A DNA stretch of 64,000 nt, from contig BTPP01000004.1 in NCBI GenBank assembly GCA_037102815.1, forward strand, positions 2,914,001 to 2,978,000, written 5' to 3'. The notes under the pieces were generated by a model. The model did not search any database. It worked only from the letters and a program-made list of their open reading frames with translations, and was not told the DNA's origin. The DNA is from Neurospora intermedia. Lineage: Eukaryota; Ascomycota; Sordariomycetes; Sordariales; Sordariaceae. The position numbers were made by a program, and so were the translations under genes. Positions 42,785 to 56,612 of this stretch are shown in pieces (position 1 is the first letter of the stretch; each line of letters begins with the position of its first letter).

Positions 42785-45310
42785 TCACTGCATCATGGAA
42801 TCGTCCGGTCCTTCTTCGTCCTCCAAGCTCTCAATGGCTTCCTTGATTTGAAGGCTCGCCTGATAGCAGCAACTGTTAGCAACATCTTCTATCCCAATCG
42901 CCTCCTTCAGCACAAGACTCACCTTTGGATCCAAGCTCAAAGCAATGGTAAAGTGGCGCACCGCCGATTTCTTATCGTGCAGTGTCTTGGAGAGCTTGCC
43001 CAAAAGGAAGTGCACCTGAGCCCTGTCCGGAGCCAAGTCCTTCAGAATCATGAGTTCTGTCTGCGCCGCCTTTAACTGTCCCATCTGCAAAAGGGCACGA
43101 GCCTTCTTTAGCCGGACATCAGGGGCACGTGGAGCCAGTTCGGTCGCTTTGGTAAAGTACGGTAGGGCCTGTTTGAACTGTTTCTGCCTGTGCAAGACCG
43201 AGCCTATGCAGCAGATCAAAACCGCGTGGGCCGGGTGGATCACCGAAGCAGCGTGATAATGGCTCAGTGCCTTGTCATAGTTGCCCAGCTTCTCGTAGAC
43301 CCTTCCGATGCCGTAGTATGCATTGTAGTGGCGCTTGTCTGCCGCTATGGCGTGTCGGTAGGCCGTGAGGGCTTTGTCGTATTCCTCGTTTTCTACATGC
43401 TCGTGTCCTTGTAGAGTATAGGCGTACGCAAACTTGGGATCCAGTTGCGTCGCTCGCTTGAAACACCTCAGGGCTTGCTCATGATCATATGTCAACGACC
43501 ATGCGTTTCCGAGGGCACACCAGGCTTCTGGTGAATCCCATACTGAGTCGATCATCTCATGGGCAAGGAATGAGAGCTCCGTCTCTTTCTTCAGATGCCA
43601 CAGGACAGTCGAGTAGACCTCCATGTCCTCAAGACGAGTCGGAGCAATAACGCGAAGTCGCTTGAAGTATTTCTCTGCCTCGGCATAGTTGGCCTGTTCA
43701 TACTGCGTCCTTCCCATCTGCGCCAAAACCCAGGGTGTGTCCTGGTGACTCCTCGGAAGTGACATGTACGCCGCCACTGCCTCCTGGCATTGGAACTGGG
43801 ATGAAAGCGCATAACCGGATGCCAACTTCTTCAACAAATCAAATATTGTTTTCAAAGCTTCTTCAACCGCCTTGACAGACTCAGACTCTGCTGGTTTAGG
43901 GGCGGGGGGTGGAGGTGGTGCCGCCTGCAGTACCGGCGGCTCCTTGGCGCGTGGTACTGCCTCGGCGTGATCAATGTCCATACCAATATCCTCCTGTGGC
44001 GGCTTCCGGTTGCCACTGATAACTCGACCAACGTTTGCTCCACTAGAGCCCGGCCGAGCAAATCGAGATATTGGGGGCCTAGCCTTCCTCAGCTCACGGG
44101 TTGCTCCCGCGCTCGATGTCTTCGTTGCCGTTGGTCTTGGAACTACATTGAGTCTTGCACTTCGCCTAGGTTCCTCATTGTTCATCGATCTTGTTTGGAC
44201 CGGGTGCCCTGCCGCCGTGCGTTTTCTTTCAGTAATTGAGCTGGAAACCGTTGATGTTTTGGTACCTGGTTCCGCATGGTCTTTGGCTGATTCTTGAGCT
44301 TTATCTTTCCTTCTCGTTCCCAGACGGTGTCCCGTTTTGGATGGTGCATCAGTTACAGTAGAGTCTGTTGCCTGAGCCGCCCGAGTTCTCCGAGGTGGCG
44401 CTTGCGGCGGCTCTGCCTGGTGTGCAGCACGAGTAACCTGAGAATTATGAGCGGTTGGAGCAGGCGCAGATTGCGTATCGGGTTCCTCAAGCGGTTTCCC
44501 TGGCTGACTTGATGTAATGCCTGACTGAGAAAGATACATCTTGGATATAAAGCCATTTTCCGAATCTGGATACGACGCCGATTCCTGGGATGTCCCATAT
44601 GGCCCGAATGGATCACTTGGCAGTCTGTTTTGTTGCTGGCCAGTCTTCTTTTGCTGCAGGGGCTCTGGTGGTTGCGGAGAAGGACCTGCAATCCAAGCAA
44701 GAATCGGCGTAGCGTTGAGGCCATACTCGAGGGTTTGCGCAAGACCATCGCTCGCCCTGAAAACGTTCGGCACTCTGACGCTCACTCCCATGTCGTATAG
44801 GTTTGTGAAAGCCTCCCACATGAACGGATTCCGTCGTAGGGCCTCTTCAAAACATGGTATGGCCTTTTTCTTATCGTCATATGCTCGGTAAAGTCTGCCC
44901 AGGAGACAGCTAAAGGCAGCCGCATCGGGATATGGCATCCTAGTAAAAGAGGTATGTTTCCCCAAGTTGTCCGCTTTGGACCATTGTTTCCTCCCATTCT
45001 CCAAGCCCGTTATTCCGTCTTTGTATCGCTCCAACTCCAAGCACGCCTGAGCGAAGACGTAGCAGGAGCCTAAATGCGAACCTCTATACCCCGAGCCCCG
45101 ACTGACGTGGTAGGCGGTTCGAGCATCGCCGAGTCGCAAATGGGTGTAGGCGAGGAGATAGGCGGAATCGCAAAAGGATTGGTCGTGGGCATAGAGTCGC
45201 TCGGCAAAGAAGAGTGCGCTCTCGTAGGCACAATTGTCGAGATGGTAGTAGATGGCCTGCCTGAGCAAAAGGGAGACGGTAACATTATTTGGCGTCATCT
45301 TCCCCGCCAT
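42785..45310 (-). CDS. cdc27: Anaphase-promoting complex subunit 3 (CDC27/BimA), TPR protein
   Basis: Two exons (42923-45310 and 42785-42859) give 820 residues from the ATG at 45310; the frame is open a little further upstream but has no ATG there. The N-terminal TPR block (LLLRQAIYYHLDNCAYESA, FCDSAYLLAYTHLRLGDAR, FSCLLGRLYRAYDDKKKAI) forms the dimer interface. A disordered Ser/Pro/Arg middle (about 215-485) follows. The C-terminal TPR superhelix (about 520-795) includes WCALGNAWSLTYDHEQALRC, YAYTLQGHEHVENEEYDKAL and YNAYYGIGRVYEKLGNYDKA, the groove that binds the IR tails of CDC20 and CDH1. APC/C ubiquitinates securin and cyclin B. The 63-nt intron 42860-42922 (donor GTGAGT, branch GCTAAC, acceptor CAG) has no stop and would add 21 residues if retained; splicing gives the family-typical LDPKASLQIKEAIESL. 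Confidence 0.93.
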   Translation of the reverse strand: MAGKMTPNNVTVSLLLRQAIYYHLDNCAYESALFFAERLYAHDQSFCDSAYLLAYTHLRLGDARTAYHVSRGSGYRGSHLGSCYVFAQACLELERYKDGITGLENGRKQWSKADNLGKHTSFTRMPYPDAAAFSCLLGRLYRAYDDKKKAIPCFEEALRRNPFMWEAFTNLYDMGVSVRVPNVFRASDGLAQTLEYGLNATPILAWIAGPSPQPPEPLQQKKTGQQQNRLPSDPFGPYGTSQESASYPDSENGFISKMYLSQSGITSSQPGKPLEEPDTQSAPAPTAHNSQVTRAAHQAEPPQAPPRRTRAAQATDSTVTDAPSKTGHRLGTRRKDKAQESAKDHAEPGTKTSTVSSSITERKRTAAGHPVQTRSMNNEEPRRSARLNVVPRPTATKTSSAGATRELRKARPPISRFARPGSSGANVGRVISGNRKPPQEDIGMDIDHAEAVPRAKEPPVLQAAPPPPPAPKPAESESVKAVEEALKTIFDLLKKLASGYALSSQFQCQEAVAAYMSLPRSHQDTPWVLAQMGRTQYEQANYAEAEKYFKRLRVIAPTRLEDMEVYSTVLWHLKKETELSFLAHEMIDSVWDSPEAWCALGNAWSLTYDHEQALRCFKRATQLDPKFAYAYTLQGHEHVENEEYDKALTAYRHAIAADKRHYNAYYGIGRVYEKLGNYDKALSHYHAASVIHPAHAVLICCIGSVLHRQKQFKQALPYFTKATELAPRAPDVRLKKARALLQMGQLKAAQTELMILKDLAPDRAQVHFLLGKLSKTLHDKKSAVRHFTIALSLDPKVSLVLKEAIGIEDVANSCCYQASLQIKEAIESLEDEEGPDDSMMQ

Positions 45311-47746
45311 GGCCAAATCACCAAACCCGCGGTCGAAGTGGTGTATGGAATATGCTACCGGCAAAACGGATCCATGGGATTGCCGAATAACAGATGGTGA
45401 GCTGAGGGTGAAGCGCCTCGTTCAGAAGACCGAATATCGGAGGGTGGGCGGGAGTAGCAAATTCGCAAGGCTCACTTCGAGGCGAAAGGTTATCGAGGGG
45501 CGAGGGCTAAATCGTTGTTCGTAATCGTGAAACTCGTAAATGGACGGAGCAATCTTCGTTGTCGGAATCAGTCTGCGCCTGCACGGTCAAAGCAAAAGCC
45601 GGGTGCAAGGGGGAGATGGGCTGCGCTCAATGAAGGGCGCGCGCGAACAATGGACGATGCAGCTGCTGTATTAAAAGAGTATCGACAAGAAAAAAAGAAT
45701 CCGAGTTTGCTGAAAGCGTCGCAAAGGGTAGAATTGGGACTTGAATTGTGGAGTGATGGAATGTTGAAGGTGCCGCTTTCAAGATGCAAGATGGTCTGTG
45801 ACGTCGGGGAACAAACAGAAAAAAAAAGAGTTGAAGATGTATGATGCACCCGGCAAGCAGGTCGTCACCGACAGGGAAGGGTCCAAGGGTCAGCTTCTCC
45901 AACAACGACAACAGCAACCTGGGTATGTCTAACACGACATGACTTTCCACTCTCCCAAACACTCCAGTTTGTGTTGCGACTGAACCGAGCACCTCGTGAC
46001 GGAGGGATTGAGATGGCGGCAGCAGCAAGGGCTGTTTTGGTCGCGCGGCAGCGTTGAAGTCGCGATACAGATGGTAAAGTCGGAAAGGACCAGGTTACGG
46101 CAACCAAACTCTTCCCTTGATTTGCTTGTTGCGGCTGCAGCACTGGCTGGCTGTCAGTCTCGTAGTCGCGACTCTAGGGTGAGACTTTGGTTGGGTTGGG
46201 TTGAATGTTGTGGTTAGGTGCGGTAGCTGCGCGACGCTGCCTTCCGAACCAAACAGTGGTGGGGAAAGCTTGCCGGGCAACGCAGTGACAACTGACCCGA
46301 CCCCCGGTCTCATCGATCTTCACACCTCAGTTCTGCAACTGCAAACTGCCCGACAGCTGCCGAGACCGGCTCATCCCTATTGTAAAAGTGCAGTGTACAA
46401 CTTGAACTGAAGTATGTAGCCCAGGTAGAGGTATGTGGTCAAAGCCACATGGCGCCCTGGTGCCTGCAGCGCTGTCAATCGATCTGCTTTAGCGCAAGCA
46501 ACGGCGAGTCACCATTCCCAGCCACAGTTGATCTCCAAGTGGCTGGCGAGGATCCATTTAAGACATCAACACCATGGACCTCTTTAAGCTGCCGTTTCCC
46601 TCTGTTTCATCCTCTACCGACTGTAGTGAATAGTGTAAATTAGTGATTTCATGATAGGCAATGTGCAGGAACTATAGGGCAGGTGCGCTCTTCTAGCTCA
46701 TCAGTCGGTTCTTCCGGGGACAAGTGAGGGTTGGGAAGTTACTGTCGCTTGCGGATGGACCGCTTCGGTGTCGACTTCGATGTTTCTCTTATCAATAATC
46801 TCCGCCGCACTCTGACGGCCGCGCTTGTTTTAATCCACATCATCCAAATTCACATGCACCATGGATGCCTCTGAAGTTTTGGACTATCCTCTTTTTTTAA
46901 ATTGATGCTCCTCCTCGCCCTTTTTCTTATTACCCGCGCTCCCGACTATCACCTGGCCGACCTCATGATGGATCCCAGACATCAACAGTGACTTTGCGGC
47001 CATGCCCGCGCAACATACTACTAATCATCTGTCATATCGGTGTTGTACATTTACCTCTCGCTCAATTGTATCATCCCCGGCTCTTAGCGACCATTCGGGC
47101 TTGCCCCAAAGTTTCATCATCAATCGCAAATTGTCCATCCGACGGTGGGCGTTGTCCCTTGCATCCCGAATTTGTGGCAACTCATTCGAGTTCTGTCTAG
47201 CGAACAGAAGATCGATTCATCTTTTGGTGGTGTACCGGTGTTAGGCATTGCATGCCCTGCGCCGTTACACGGGCATTGTAACAGGAGTCAAGATTTTCGT
47301 AAAGGTATTGAACCTTTCACTCACCATTGCTTCCCTTGCTACACTGTGAGAGGTGAAAATTGAAGCATGTAGAACTACCTAGTCTCGCTACTTCATTTGA
47401 GAGCGAGGGAAATGGTCAAGAAAGTACTTTGACGATGGTGTAACACCTCACTCGCTTTAACGTGAAGTTAGGAGTGGAGTAAGTCGTGATGGGAATTGCT
47501 CTCGAGGGTCGAGACTATGTACTGTACTGTATTGCTTAGTCAGCAATACATTGTCGCCATGATGCCAAGACGCAGCTTCCGTTCAAAGCTGGCTTCTTCT
47601 CTCAACCCTGAACAGCCAAGCAGGGGACTTCATCAATCCTCCTTCACAACCTCCGACATTGAAGACAGCGAGTGCATTCAGTCTGCCGGCATATCTGAAA
47701 ACCACGTCGATTTTATCACAAATAAGCACCCACTAAACCTGACCAA
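45311..47746. other. Large intergenic region, 2.4 kb
   Basis: The longest gene-free stretch in the window, between APC3 (read left) and SND2 (read right), so it is a divergent promoter region. It includes an A-run near 45820, GC-poor patches near 46890-46930 and repeated CCTACCTA-type words. I tested the local frames by eye and none has protein character. A long leader or a non-coding RNA is possible. Confidence 0.35.
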
Positions 47747-48253
47747 ATGGCTCAAAAAGCGCGCAAGGACCGGGCCAAGTCCAACGAGACGACCCTCAAG
47801 AACCTCCACATTGGTTCCCTCACCGTCAACGGCATCTTCCTGCTCTCTCACTTCCTCTTCCGGTCGCGCTCCCTTCTGTTTTGGTTCATCCTCTCCATCC
47901 CGAGCTTTCTCTGCCAGTACACGCTCGAGAAAACGGGCCGGCCCAGCTATGACCCCTCTACCAAGGCGCTCAAGGCCTCCGGTGAGGACCTCGCCGCCCC
48001 TGGCCTGACCGAGTACATGTTCGACGTTGTCTGGGTCACCTGGGCGGCTGCGATTCTCGTCACCCTTTTTGGCAACTGGGCCTGGATCTTCTGGACTGTC
48101 GTTCCTGCTTATGGTATCTACAAGGGCTTTGGCCTGATGGGCGCCGCCAAGTCCATGGCTGGGTTGGGCGGTATGGGCGCCGCTGGCGGCGATGCTGCTG
48201 GTGCTGGTGCTGTTCCTGCTGGCAACAGGAAGCAGAGGCGTGCTGCTGCTTAA
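47747..48253 (+). CDS. snd2: SND2/TMEM208-family ER membrane protein (DUF788)
   Basis: Intronless, 168 residues. A short basic N-terminus (MAQKARKDRAKSNETTLKNL) is followed by hydrophobic segments near residues 24-38 and 43-58 and again near 96-125 (VVWVTWAAAILVTLFGNWAW, IFWTVVPAYGIYKGF), then a Gly/Ala/Met tail ending in basic NRKQRRAAA. This is the full pattern of the DUF788 family: yeast Snd2/Env10 and animal TMEM208, which help insert SRP-independent substrates into the ER together with Snd1 and Snd3. The length is typical. Confidence 0.9.
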   Translation: MAQKARKDRAKSNETTLKNLHIGSLTVNGIFLLSHFLFRSRSLLFWFILSIPSFLCQYTLEKTGRPSYDPSTKALKASGEDLAAPGLTEYMFDVVWVTWAAAILVTLFGNWAWIFWTVVPAYGIYKGFGLMGAAKSMAGLGGMGAAGGDAAGAGAVPAGNRKQRRAAA

Positions 48254-48377
48254 AGTGGGAACAGCTTTCAAGTGGTACTGCATGTGGTCTAGCCGCTTTG
48301 CGCTGTCTATCAAACTTCTATTCTACTTTCTTTCAACTACACACATCGCCGCCATTGCCAACTACCACCTCGGTCAC

Positions 48378-49246
48378 CTACGCCTTATGCCACTCCTGCT
48401 CCTTGGTCCACTCCTCGATTAGCACCGGATCAACATCCTTCACCAACACATGAACATGTTCCAGCGCTCTCACGCTCTGCAACGCCACCCAGTTCTTGAA
48501 ATACAGCACTTTTTCCTCACCACCTGGACCCAGTCGATCTACAAAGTACTGCTTCACGAAATCACCGACGATCTTGCGGCTCTCAGGCGCCATATCGCCC
48601 TGATCATCATCCACCGCGATGGGCGTGCGCGTCCACACCACCAAGTGGGTGATGCCCGGTTCAAAGCCGTACGGCCAGTCATTCCGCAGGACGCAGTAGT
48701 CGGAGGGTTCGGCGAAGGGGACGTCAGAGACGGGCGTGAAGGGGGGTGCGCCCCATGTCTTGGGCAGGCGGTGGGCGAGGAGGTAGTTGGTCATGCTGCC
48801 ATACGAGGCTTTGGTCTCGGCTGTCCATTTCATGTAGCGCCGGAGATCGGACGGCTTGCGTTTGAGGACGGAGAGGTCATTATTCTCTGTTATTTTTGGG
48901 AAGAGATTAAGATTTAAGAGTTAGAGACATGGGCAAAAAAAGCAAAACGGGCGGGCAGGTCGGCTTGTAATATCGATAACGCGTGGATGTGTAACATAAG
49001 ATGATTATAATGAGACGACGACGACGATGATGACAAAAAAAGGAAAGAGAAATCCCTACGGATAAGAACGCGCAGTTCACCCCATGTGTGATACTTGAAT
49101 TCCTCATCTGTCTGTGACAGCACCCACTTGTCGACAGCCGTAAGAGGAAAGGGGTTCTCCTCCTCTTCCTTTACGGGGACTGGGACCGGGTTCGAGTTCG
49201 GATCATTTGCCGGTGGCTCGGATGGTAGTAGCGCGTTATCACCCAT
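48378..49246 (-). CDS. GIG1-like N-acetylglucosamine-induced protein (DUF3605)
   Basis: Two exons (49060-49246, 48378-48886) give 231 residues; the intron donor is GTAGGG and the acceptor CAG. The protein contains the DUF3605 blocks WVLSQTDEEFKYHTWGELR, NNDLSVLKRKPSDLRRYMKW, NYLLAHRLPKTWG, DYCVLRNDWPYGFEPGITHL, VVWTRTPI and KNWVALQSVRALEHVHVLVK. In Candida albicans the relative GIG1 is induced by N-acetylglucosamine, but the biochemical role of the family is not established. Its stop codon is 124 bases from that of SND2, so the two are tail to tail. Confidence 0.85.
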
Positions 49247-51515
<2,269 letters not shown>

Positions 51516-52259
51516 GCGAGTCTTGAAGCAAGTCATGCATCGGATGCTTTGACGTGTCTGTCTGATCCCTCCTAGAGGAGGACTCTAGGAGGAACATGAT
51601 GGTGGGGGGTTGCCAGTAACGAGATGGGTTGGAAAAGGAAAAGGTTCGGTTACTACGCGTCACGAGAGGTCTGTCCCCTGAGAGCGCCGTCGCCGATACC
51701 GGAAGGATCTAAAAAGGGGATTCGCGAAGCTGTTCTGTTCTATGCACATGACAGGTCGTGGGGCCAGCTATTTATCCCTCTATATATACCTATAATATGC
51801 TCGAATTTAGGTACCATCCTATCCATACGTGCATTGCACAAGAATGGTGAGAGTCACGGTGGTCTTATGTTTGTTGCCGACCTTCCCGGGCAAAGTGTAT
51901 GGCATCAAGAGCCGATCAAATGCAAAGAATCGATGTTCTGTCAATGGCAGAAACCTCAGTCAATGACTATCAATTACCAGGCATCAATTAGACTCTTAGC
52001 CTTGGCCATTTACCAGCTCACAGACCTTTTCATGAAGTCGCATATTGCGTGTATAAAGTCTGAGATGTATTACGGTACCGAGCTGCCAACTCTTCCAAAC
52101 CCGTTTCTAACCGAGTGAGCAGCGATTTGTTTACTTTACAAACTTTCCCCCCTGAATGAGTCCACAACTCCCCCCCTTGAGCCTCAACGCCAAGAAACGC
52201 CTCCACAAAGATAGTCTTCACCACGTCGTATGCTATTACCGTAAAAGGGGTGCGCAAAA
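51516..52259. other. Intergenic, convergent 3' ends
   Basis: 3' flanks of the reductase and the Zn2Cys6 regulator. AT-rich TATATATACC near 51781-51790. No gene supported. Confidence 0.4.
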
Positions 52260-55200
52260 TCAGAGCACATTATCCCAACCTCCCGTACCCGTGGTAGGTG
52301 ATTCTTCCCCCGTCGTGGTGCCAGTGCCAGAATTCCCCACGTCGTCGGTAAGTAGCATCCACGCATCACCATCGTCATCTCCTCCGTGCCCCCCAACTGT
52401 AACAGTCCCATTATTGTTATCGCCATTGGCATTACCACTGATGCCATCAAGTAGAGGGCATTGGCCAGTACAGGTATTGATGTTGTTCCCAAGGTCGTTG
52501 TAGTTGCAGTCGTTGCTATTGCTGCTACTGTTGCTGTTGCTCAAAAATAAGGGATTGACCACTATGTCTGTCAAGCCTAAATCGGTCTGACCTATCCCTC
52601 GCATCCCTCCCACTCCTCCCGTCTCGGTGATGTCGGAGAAAAGGTCCATGTTGGTCATGTCCTCTAGCGGGGTATGTTGGTTAGGGTCGAAAACAGGGAT
52701 GCATGAAGGTTCGGTTCCGGTACTGTTATCGGCAAACATTGCAGCGGATGAATCGTTCACACTTCTGTGAGGAAGCTGGATTACCGGCGGGGAAGTGTCG
52801 CTGTTGGATTTCATTAAATAGGGAGGTCCCACAACAGTCGCGGGTCCCAGGCCCCAGCCGTCGTTGAACTCGTCACTGCTTTCGGTGGTGAAATCTGGTG
52901 GTACTGCTGCTGTAGGCTGACGATGTCGATACTGAGAGGGGAGCGCGGAGCTACCGAACTTGAACAAGTCGGAAAGGTCGATGCGTTCGAGAAAGGGCTG
53001 CTGTTCCTGATGGATTCGTCTCCGTTTGGCTTCCGGTGGGAGACCAGGACCGCTACTTCCGCCGCCGGTTCCTGTAGTGTCACCATTTTGACCTTGCCTA
53101 CCCGGACACTGAGTACCACCACTACATGCACCAAGCTCATACTCCGGCGGTGGTACGACTCCAGCCGCAGCTCCCCCGTTTTCGTTCAGATTGCTACCAC
53201 AGGCTTGCGCCGCCGTCATTGCTATCCCGCATCCACCACCATCATCACTCCAACTTGCTTCTTCGGGTATGATCCTACCTCCACCCCCCGTAGACATCAT
53301 TCTCGTGACCACCGGCCTCCCACCGTTTTTCGTATACTTCGACGCAGCTGTTCGCCCCAGCAGGGGAATCCCGTGGTTGCAACATCCATACCGCTTGATG
53401 TTGGGTAGATTGAAGAACGCACTGACATCGTTTTGCTCAACATCGAGGAGGAGCTGGTTGAGGTAGGCACGTGTGATGATGTGTTGCCGACCGATGGACT
53501 CCATACAGTTGACGATGAATTCGAGCTCGGGAGCCACCCAGGGCGGGAGCGGAACTGGCGAGGGGGATGTGAAGGTTTCTCTTGCGAGATCGATGTAGAC
53601 TGTGGAGGCGCAGTACATGGAGAGGGCTACCAGGGGGGTTTTCTGTAACAGAGTGAAGTGTCATTGTTAGTGAATGGACTGCCAGTGGTGGCATGGAAGA
53701 AGTACGTCAAAGAACACTACTTACGTAAGGGCTCATGGTCTCTCTAGCCAACCTCATAATATTCACGATCTCTCTCGCAGCGTTCAGTCTCCTCACTCTA
53801 CTCCTTTCACCTAGCCGCTTGTCGAGCCCATACTTCTTTACCGCGTCGCAAGCAGCGCTGTGCAGGCAGAGTACGGACGCGTGTATACTCAAATTAACCT
53901 GCAGCGCCACCGTTTCCGTGATGTTGGTGGGCAGTCGAAACTTGTCGGGTAAGAACATGAAAGCATCATCCAAATTGTTGTCGATCTCGCGATGGCGTTT
54001 CCAGTAAGGACCGTCTTGAAGGTCGTCGGGCCGGTCCGATACCTTTGATCGGTGGACATGGTTGAGCAGTTCGTTAAATAGATAACCTATGACGGCCATG
54101 CTAGCGAAGGAGGAATAGGAGGAGCCACCAAAAGCTTCTTGGAGCGTGGGCGAGGCTTCGTAAGAGCCTGTATTAAAGGCATCTTCGGAGGCAGGAAGTC
54201 GGGTTGTGGTCTGTTGAGGCATTAGTCTTGAAACCCCGATCAATCCCGTCAAATGAATATTCTTACGTCTTTTACATCAATCATGATGGGCCACTTAGTG
54301 TTCATGGTGATATGTACGTTAGCGCAGTAGGCACCCCAGAATGTTCTTCGACGTTCTTCTAGATCAACCCAGCTCTTGGGAGGAGGCAAAGCGGGCACAT
54401 CAGAGTCTTCTGCATCTTCTGAGGGGTCATCGAGTCGGTGAAGACCCAACATGTGCACAAGTCTGGCACATCTTGCGGCAGTCATTGCGGCCCTGGTAAA
54501 CAGCATACTGCGGGCCTCATTGATGGCGGTTAAAACCAAAGCTTGGGCATGATGAAGCGTTAAAAAATGCTCGCCCAGTCCCTGACGATTCATACTCAGT
54601 TTGGGAAACATCCGGCTAGAACTCCAGAGATTTGACTGACCTTTAGCTCATCAGCCTCCAAGTACTGACGAGTACGATGATAGAAGACATCATAATAACG
54701 GTCGTACATGGGATGTCCCTTTGCCGCGTTTGCCCAGATTGCGTATTGTAAACACATGGGCGGACGCATATGAGTGGGTGAGTAGAATGCCCGCATGTAG
54801 TTTCCCGGGTGAACAATGGGCACGATCTTTGGCTTCCGGAAATGGAAGAACAATCGATGTCTTCACGTCCCGTTACTTTAGCATAATCTTTCGGATGGGA
54901 TGATTTAGGGAGACACTCACAGGTCCTCAATCATGTCAATAGGTGGTAGCCCCTCGAACCTTCCCAGCTCAATGAGATCGTCACTGAAGCCTCCAATTCC
55001 AGTCCCTTCTACTCGTGGTGCATCAAAAGGTTGAGGTGAGTGTGGTCGCTTTGACGAAGTTGCTCTGTCAGGTGCTGGGGCAGCCTCCATATCGCTAGCG
55101 TTTTTAGACGCTGATCCATGAGATGCAAAGCCAAACGAGTAGCTGGCTCGCTCAGAGCCCGACACTATTTCCTCTGATAGTTCATCCAAGCTTGTGGTAG

Positions 55201-55748
55201 CACTCATCTTGTCGAGGGCAGCAGTAGCGCTCGCATCATCACTTGCACCCTGGTTATCAGGGCCCAAGGACTGCTTGGTGACATTTCGAATGAGGCCTTC
55301 CACTTGAGCTATTGTTGACAATATTAGCTGATTTAGCCTGTGTGTCGGACAAACAGAAATGACTTGCCCAGTCTCTCTTCGAGTTCCTTCACATTTCGCC
55401 GCTTGAAGTTCGGTTTCCTCCTTGATTCAGGATACACACATTCTCCCCCTGCCGTCCCACATCGTGTACATATTGGCTTTATGCGGTCACCTACACCAAA
55501 GAGTCAAAGAAAGTTAGACGTTCAAAGTAGTCAGTGTGAGGGGGTTCCATAGGCGAGATGCGTCTAAGCTGCTGAACCGCATACTCACATTTCAGCTTTC
55601 GGCTCCGACATGTCATACATGCCAATGGTTCCAGATCTTGGTCTGATGAACCAGCAACTGGAGAGGTTTGTGCCGATTGTTGGACCCCTGATCCAACTCC
55701 CAACGTTCCTTCGGCTGTCGTCGTGGTATCCGTGTTGCCGTTGGCCAT
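52260..55748 (-). CDS. Zn2Cys6 transcription factor with fungal-specific TF domain
   Basis: Seven exons (55589-55748, 55368-55490, 54921-55308, 54641-54860, 54267-54581, 53725-54210, 52260-53642) join in phase to 1024 residues. The binuclear zinc cluster is CMTCRSRKLKC-DRIKPIC-TRC-...-C (about residues 44-75), split by intron 1 just after the third Cys codon begins, followed by a basic linker and coiled coil (NFKRRNVKELEERLAQVEGL). The fungal-specific transcription-factor region runs from about 225 to 560 (FFHFRKPKIVPIVHPGNYMR, ARCARLVHMLGLHRLDD, EERRRTFWGAYCANVHI, TTRLPASEDAF). The C-terminal half is Gly/Ser/Thr/Asn-rich and acidic in places, probably an activation region. Intron 2 (55309-55367) begins GCAAGT, a GC-AG intron. 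Target genes are unknown; an XlnR/Ctf1-like kinship is only impression. Confidence 0.88.
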
Positions 55749-56612
55749 CTGATATTCGATAACCCCGTTATCCGTCCACTGCCCAAATCAGTTAAGCGTG
55801 CTTAGCTAATTCTCAGGGGTTTGAAAGACAATTCATTTATCGTAAACTCGCGGCTTTGATGCAAACAAGACGCCGAGAACAAACACTGGGCAACCGGGGA
55901 AGATGAATGATCCCGAAGGCCGATTCAGATTGTCGCGACACGTTACAACCTGAAACTCCTGACCAGAATGAAGCCGAGAGGGTTTGGTAAGGACAACAGC
56001 CTTCTGGTGGCTTCATCGCTACTGCTGACTTGACCCAGTTGGAGCCTGTGGAGGAGTGACAGGGATTTCGGACTTCTTACGGGCAGCACTTGCCCCGATG
56101 ACCGAAAGTGATCTAACGGCTTGGAGTAAGATCTGTTAATGCACTAACATTGACTTCTTCACACAAGCCAGAGCAGATGGGTTTCTGATGAGCAAGTAAC
56201 AGAAAAGCAGGGAATCCCAACAGCGACCATAACAAGATTCAGAGTTCGACGGAACTACAAAGGTATTTTGGAACTTTTTTCGTTTCATATTGAATGTACT
56301 TAACCTCAGAAAGGCTAGATTGAGCATTGCACCATCCACCAAATTCGAACTCGCCGATTTAGAACGATAAGATCGTGAGCAAATGAAGTCATCTACTTTC
56401 CTTGTCAGCTGCTCATCCAAGCCTCATCAGGACATCTGTATCTTCTCAGAAGAGAGTTGAACAGTGAAAGAAAAGGAAAATAGGGAAAGGGTGTGCGAAT
56501 GCTGTTCAAAGAAAATGGGAAGGAAAAGATGAGAATAAAAGGAATCGAAGGGGCAGTAGGACAATGGCCAAGTGGGTTGAGGTGTGATACCCATGCGCCA
56601 ATTCTGGTTGCC
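55749..56612. other. Intergenic, regulator promoter and GNAT 3' flank
   Basis: Promoter of the Zn2Cys6 gene on the left, and 3' flank of the GNAT gene on the right. Frames near 56.1-56.6 kb lack protein character. Confidence 0.4.

Noticed and set aside
45311-45364. 18-codon upstream extension of APC3
   Set aside because: It would start at a TTG codon; the ATG at 45310 (MAGKMTPNN) is the natural start.
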